6,767 nt of DNA. It comes from Paludibacteraceae bacterium (GTDB lineage Bacteria; Bacteroidota; Bacteroidia; Bacteroidales; Paludibacteraceae). Below the pieces are notes generated by a model. That model searched no databases, was not told the DNA's origin, and was given only the letters and a program-made list of their open reading frames with translations. The stretch's first letter is position 1, and every line of letters begins with the position of its first letter. The stretch is taken from contig JAFYMM010000356.1 of NCBI GenBank assembly GCA_017550055.1, forward strand, positions 1-6,767. Direction: 5' to 3'. Shown here piece by piece: positions 4,609 through 6,767 of this stretch. The position numbers were made by a program, and so were the translations under genes.

Positions 4609-5925
4609 TTATTTTTTCCAGTATTTTTCTACCAATTCTTGTTTGATGTTCACCTCTTCTGGTTTGAAGTGTGTGCCGAAGAGCGACCATGCTACGTCAA
4701 GCATTTGCGTAGTATCGATATTTACGTCGATAGCAAGCAATTGTTCTGAATAGTCTTTAGCAAAGTCGAGTGCACGCTCGTCGTAGTTGGTGAGGTCGAA
4801 ACCGTTTTCCAACTTAGTTTTAGCGTTGGCAGCATCGGCATAGAGACGTACGGCAGCATTCATTACTTGAGCGTGGTCTTCACGAGTTTTCTTACCAGCA
4901 ACCAATTGTTTCAAACGTGAGAGTGAACGGAATGGGTCGACGATAACTTTACCTACGTCAGAGTCGCGACGTAGGAACAACTGACCTTCGGTGATATAAC
5001 CAGTGTTGTCAGGAATAGCGTGAGTGATGTCGCCTCCAGAGAGGGTAGTAACCGCGATGATAGTGATAGAACCACCAGCAGGGAATTGTACCGCTTTTTC
5101 GTAAATCTTAGCCAAGTCAGAATAGAGCGAACCAGGCATAGAGTCTTTAGAAGGAATTTGGTCCATACGGTTAGACACGATAGCCAAAGCATCGGCATAC
5201 GATGTCATGTCGGTGAGGAGCACAAGCACCTTTTGGTTTTTCTCTACAGCGAAGTATTCAGCTGCTGTAAGAGCCATATCAGGAATGAGAAGACGCTCTA
5301 CAGGAGGATTTTCAGTAGTATTCACAAACGAAACGATGCGGTCGAGCACACCTGCGTTGTTAAATACGTTTTTGAAATAGAGGTAGTCGTCGTTAGTAAG
5401 ACCCATACCACCAAGGATGATTTTGTCGGCTTCGGCACGGAGGGCCACGTTAGCCATAACTTGGTTGTAAGGTTGGTCAGGGTCAGCAAAGAAAGGAATT
5501 TTTTGACCAGACACGAGAGTGTTGTTCAAGTCGATACCAGCGATACCAGTAGCGATGAGTTCAGATGGTTGTTTACGGCGCACAGGGTTAACCGAAGGAC
5601 CACCGATTTCTACCTCTTCGCCTTCGATTTCTGGACCGCCATCGATAGGTTCGCCAAGAGCGTTGAAGAAGCGACCAGCCAATTGTTCGCTAACTTTGAG
5701 AGATGGGGCTTTGCCGAGGAAGATAACTTCGGCATCGGTAGGGATACCTTCAGTACCACCGAATACTTGAAGAGTGACGTCATCGCCCATGATGCGCACT
5801 ACCTGAGCCAATTTGCCATTTACGGTAGCAAGCTCGTCATTACCTACACCAGTTGCCTTGAGTGAGCAAGTAGCTTTGGTGATATTGGTAATTTTTGTGT
5901 ATATTTTTTGAAAAGCTTTAGTCAT
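4609..5925 (-). CDS. atpB: V-type ATP synthase subunit B (non-catalytic)
   Basis: Non-catalytic nucleotide-binding subunit that alternates with A in the cytoplasmic hexameric head. From the in-frame ATG at 5925 it is 438 residues; an upstream ATG at 5949 would add MSKKNYNV. The later start is preferred because MTKAFQKIYTKIT is where relatives begin and because the upstream ATG lies inside a repeat block. Numbered from the longer form: a beta-barrel domain (about 10-90); GRFFNALGEPIDGGP at 92-106; GGPSVNPVRRKQPSE at 116-130; TGIAGIDLNNTLVSGQK at 134-150; FFADPDQPYNQ at 153-163, replacing the Walker A loop as expected for B; LLTDMTSYADAL at 244-255; DNTGYITEGQ at 314-323; FRSLSRLKQL at 340-349; GKKTREDH at 352-359. 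Spacers of 216 bp (to D) and 179 bp (to A) are long for one operon. Not to be confused with F-type atpB. Confidence 0.95.
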   Translation of the reverse strand: MTKAFQKIYTKITNITKATCSLKATGVGNDELATVNGKLAQVVRIMGDDVTLQVFGGTEGIPTDAEVIFLGKAPSLKVSEQLAGRFFNALGEPIDGGPEIEGEEVEIGGPSVNPVRRKQPSELIATGIAGIDLNNTLVSGQKIPFFADPDQPYNQVMANVALRAEADKIILGGMGLTNDDYLYFKNVFNNAGVLDRIVSFVNTTENPPVERLLIPDMALTAAEYFAVEKNQKVLVLLTDMTSYADALAIVSNRMDQIPSKDSMPGSLYSDLAKIYEKAVQFPAGGSITIIAVTTLSGGDITHAIPDNTGYITEGQLFLRRDSDVGKVIVDPFRSLSRLKQLVAGKKTREDHAQVMNAAVRLYADAANAKTKLENGFDLTNYDERALDFAKDYSEQLLAIDVNIDTTQMLDVAWSLFGTHFKPEEVNIKQELVEKYWKK

Positions 5926-5942
5926 AACGTTATAGTTTTTTT

Positions 5943-5965
5943 TAGACATGAAAACATGAGAACAT
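5943..5965. repeat. 8-bp periodic TGTC-like repeat at the atpB 5' end
   Basis: On the minus strand: TGTTCTCA, TGTTTTCA, TGTCTAAA. It shares layout and most bases with 4470-4493. The alternative upstream ATG of atpB (5949-5947) is part of the repeat, which argues against it being the true start. Confidence 0.55.
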
Positions 5966-6104
5966 GATTTTTGTTTTAACGTAAATTTTCACAAATTAAT
6001 CGTAAATAACTTCTATATAGAATTAATGGATAATTGATGATAATTTGCGTTTATGAAAGTTTATTTTGTGTTTTTCTTGTCTTCCTGTCTTTTTTATGAA
6101 TTAA

Positions 6105-6767
6105 TTACGCTTCGCGTTCAGCAAGGAGTTCTTTGAGTTTGCCGAGGTGTTCTTCGAATTTTTCGCTATGGAACTCGCAGTAGTTCATCTGTTTGCAGAT
6201 ATTGATGATGCGTTTGAAGTAGTCCATAACTTCGAGGAATGTTTCGAATTCGTAGTCAGAGTTACAGATGTCCATAACGAGTTTGAGCATAAACTCTTGA
6301 CGTTCGAGTGGGCAGACAGCATCGATTTTGTCGAATGCATCTTGTTGGAGAATAACGAAGTCGATAACCTCTGATTTCCAGAATGTAACGTGATAATCTA
6401 CAGGCACACCGTCGTCACCGAGGATGTTGATTTGTTCTTGTACCTCTTTACCACGGAGGAGGATAGTCTTCATTTGGTTGACCATACCAATCCAGTCGCC
6501 TTCGATTTTAGTTTTGATATATTCTTCAAATTCAGGATATTCGATATATTTAGAGTAGCTATCGATAGGGTTCACAGCAGGGTAGCGTTTGCGGTCGGCA
6601 CGGTTTTGTTCGAGAGCGTAGAAGCAACGAGCAACTTTTTTAGTACCTTCAGTTACAGGCTCTTTCAAGTTACCACCAGCAGGCGATACAGTACCGATGA
6701 ATGTGATAGAACCAGTAGCACCATTTTTGAGATATACATAACCAGCGCGGCTATAGAAAGCACCGAT
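6105..6767 (-). CDS. atpA: V-type ATP synthase subunit A (catalytic), C-terminal part
   Basis: C-terminal 220 residues of the catalytic ATP-hydrolysing/synthesising subunit (family about 585), cut by the right window edge; the Walker A and B motifs are outside. The frame is open to 6767, so the TTG at 6668 is an internal leucine codon, not a start. Seen: AFYSRAGYVYLKNGATGSIT at the edge; the SPAGGNLKEPVTEGT block, like Thermus VSPPGGD..EPVTQST; YPAVNPIDSYSKY, like FPAINWNGSYS; then the all-helical C-terminal domain that contacts the central stalk, with conserved FVILQQDAFDKIDAVCPLERQ. This is the first of the five visible operon genes; subunits E and DUF2764-type would be expected further right. 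After the stop, AAAAAAGACAGGAAGACAAG (minus strand) carries another 8-bp-spaced GACA motif. Confidence 0.95.
   Translation of the reverse strand: MGAFYSRAGYVYLKNGATGSITFIGTVSPAGGNLKEPVTEGTKKVARCFYALEQNRADRKRYPAVNPIDSYSKYIEYPEFEEYIKTKIEGDWIGMVNQMKTILLRGKEVQEQINILGDDGVPVDYHVTFWKSEVIDFVILQQDAFDKIDAVCPLERQEFMLKLVMDICNSDYEFETFLEVMDYFKRIINICKQMNYCEFHSEKFEEHLGKLKELLAEREA

Noticed and set aside
5020..5865. 281-residue + strand reading frame
   Set aside because: It lies antisense to atpB, an unmistakable V-ATPase B gene; the composition looks like a codon-bias shadow and no family motif is seen.
5926..6104. Internal promoter upstream of atpB
   Set aside because: The best minus-strand -7 candidate (TTAATTTG) lacks the TA start and has no TTTG at the right distance.

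Overview
The window looks like Bacteroidales (Bacteroides/Prevotella/Porphyromonas-like) chromosomal DNA. Three things suggest this: the genes encode a Bacteroidetes-style V-type ATPase in the order A-B-D-I-K; a tryptophanase resembles the Porphyromonas/Bacteroides type by remembered family sequence; and the only clear promoter is the Bacteroidetes sigma-ABfr type (TTTG-N20-TATCTTTGC). The start codons I checked have AT-rich upstream DNA and no Shine-Dalgarno motif. The genus cannot be fixed from sequence alone.

Every recognisable gene is on the minus strand, so transcription runs from high to low coordinates. From right to left: the C-terminal third of V-ATPase subunit A (cut by the window edge), subunit B (non-catalytic), subunit D (central stalk), subunit I (membrane stator, the 'a' subunit) and subunit K (proteolipid rotor ring). 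A strong intrinsic terminator follows K. After about 450 bp without a convincing gene come a tnaA promoter with a hairpin leader and the N-terminal 199 residues of tryptophanase, cut by the left edge.

Together A and B form the catalytic head, D the rotor shaft, and I plus K the ion-translocating membrane sector. The K ring keeps residues that match sodium ligands of Enterococcus hirae NtpK (T55, Q56, Q94, E123), so a Na+-coupled machine is plausible. No gene for subunit C, E, F or G lies between A and the terminator. In Bacteroidetes operons of this kind, E and a DUF2764-type protein normally lie upstream of A, outside this window. Tryptophanase (Trp to indole, pyruvate and ammonia) appears to be a separate transcription unit.

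The least ordinary part is between the genes. The operon's gaps are long (143-216 bp), and all of them, plus the tnaA leader and the tnaA-K spacer, carry short tandem repeats with a 7-bp (sometimes 8-bp) period. The repeat unit differs from gap to gap. Two gaps also carry copies of a roughly 60-bp palindromic element that ends at or overlaps the stop codon of the preceding gene (I and D). These dispersed elements are the best candidates for something under-described here.
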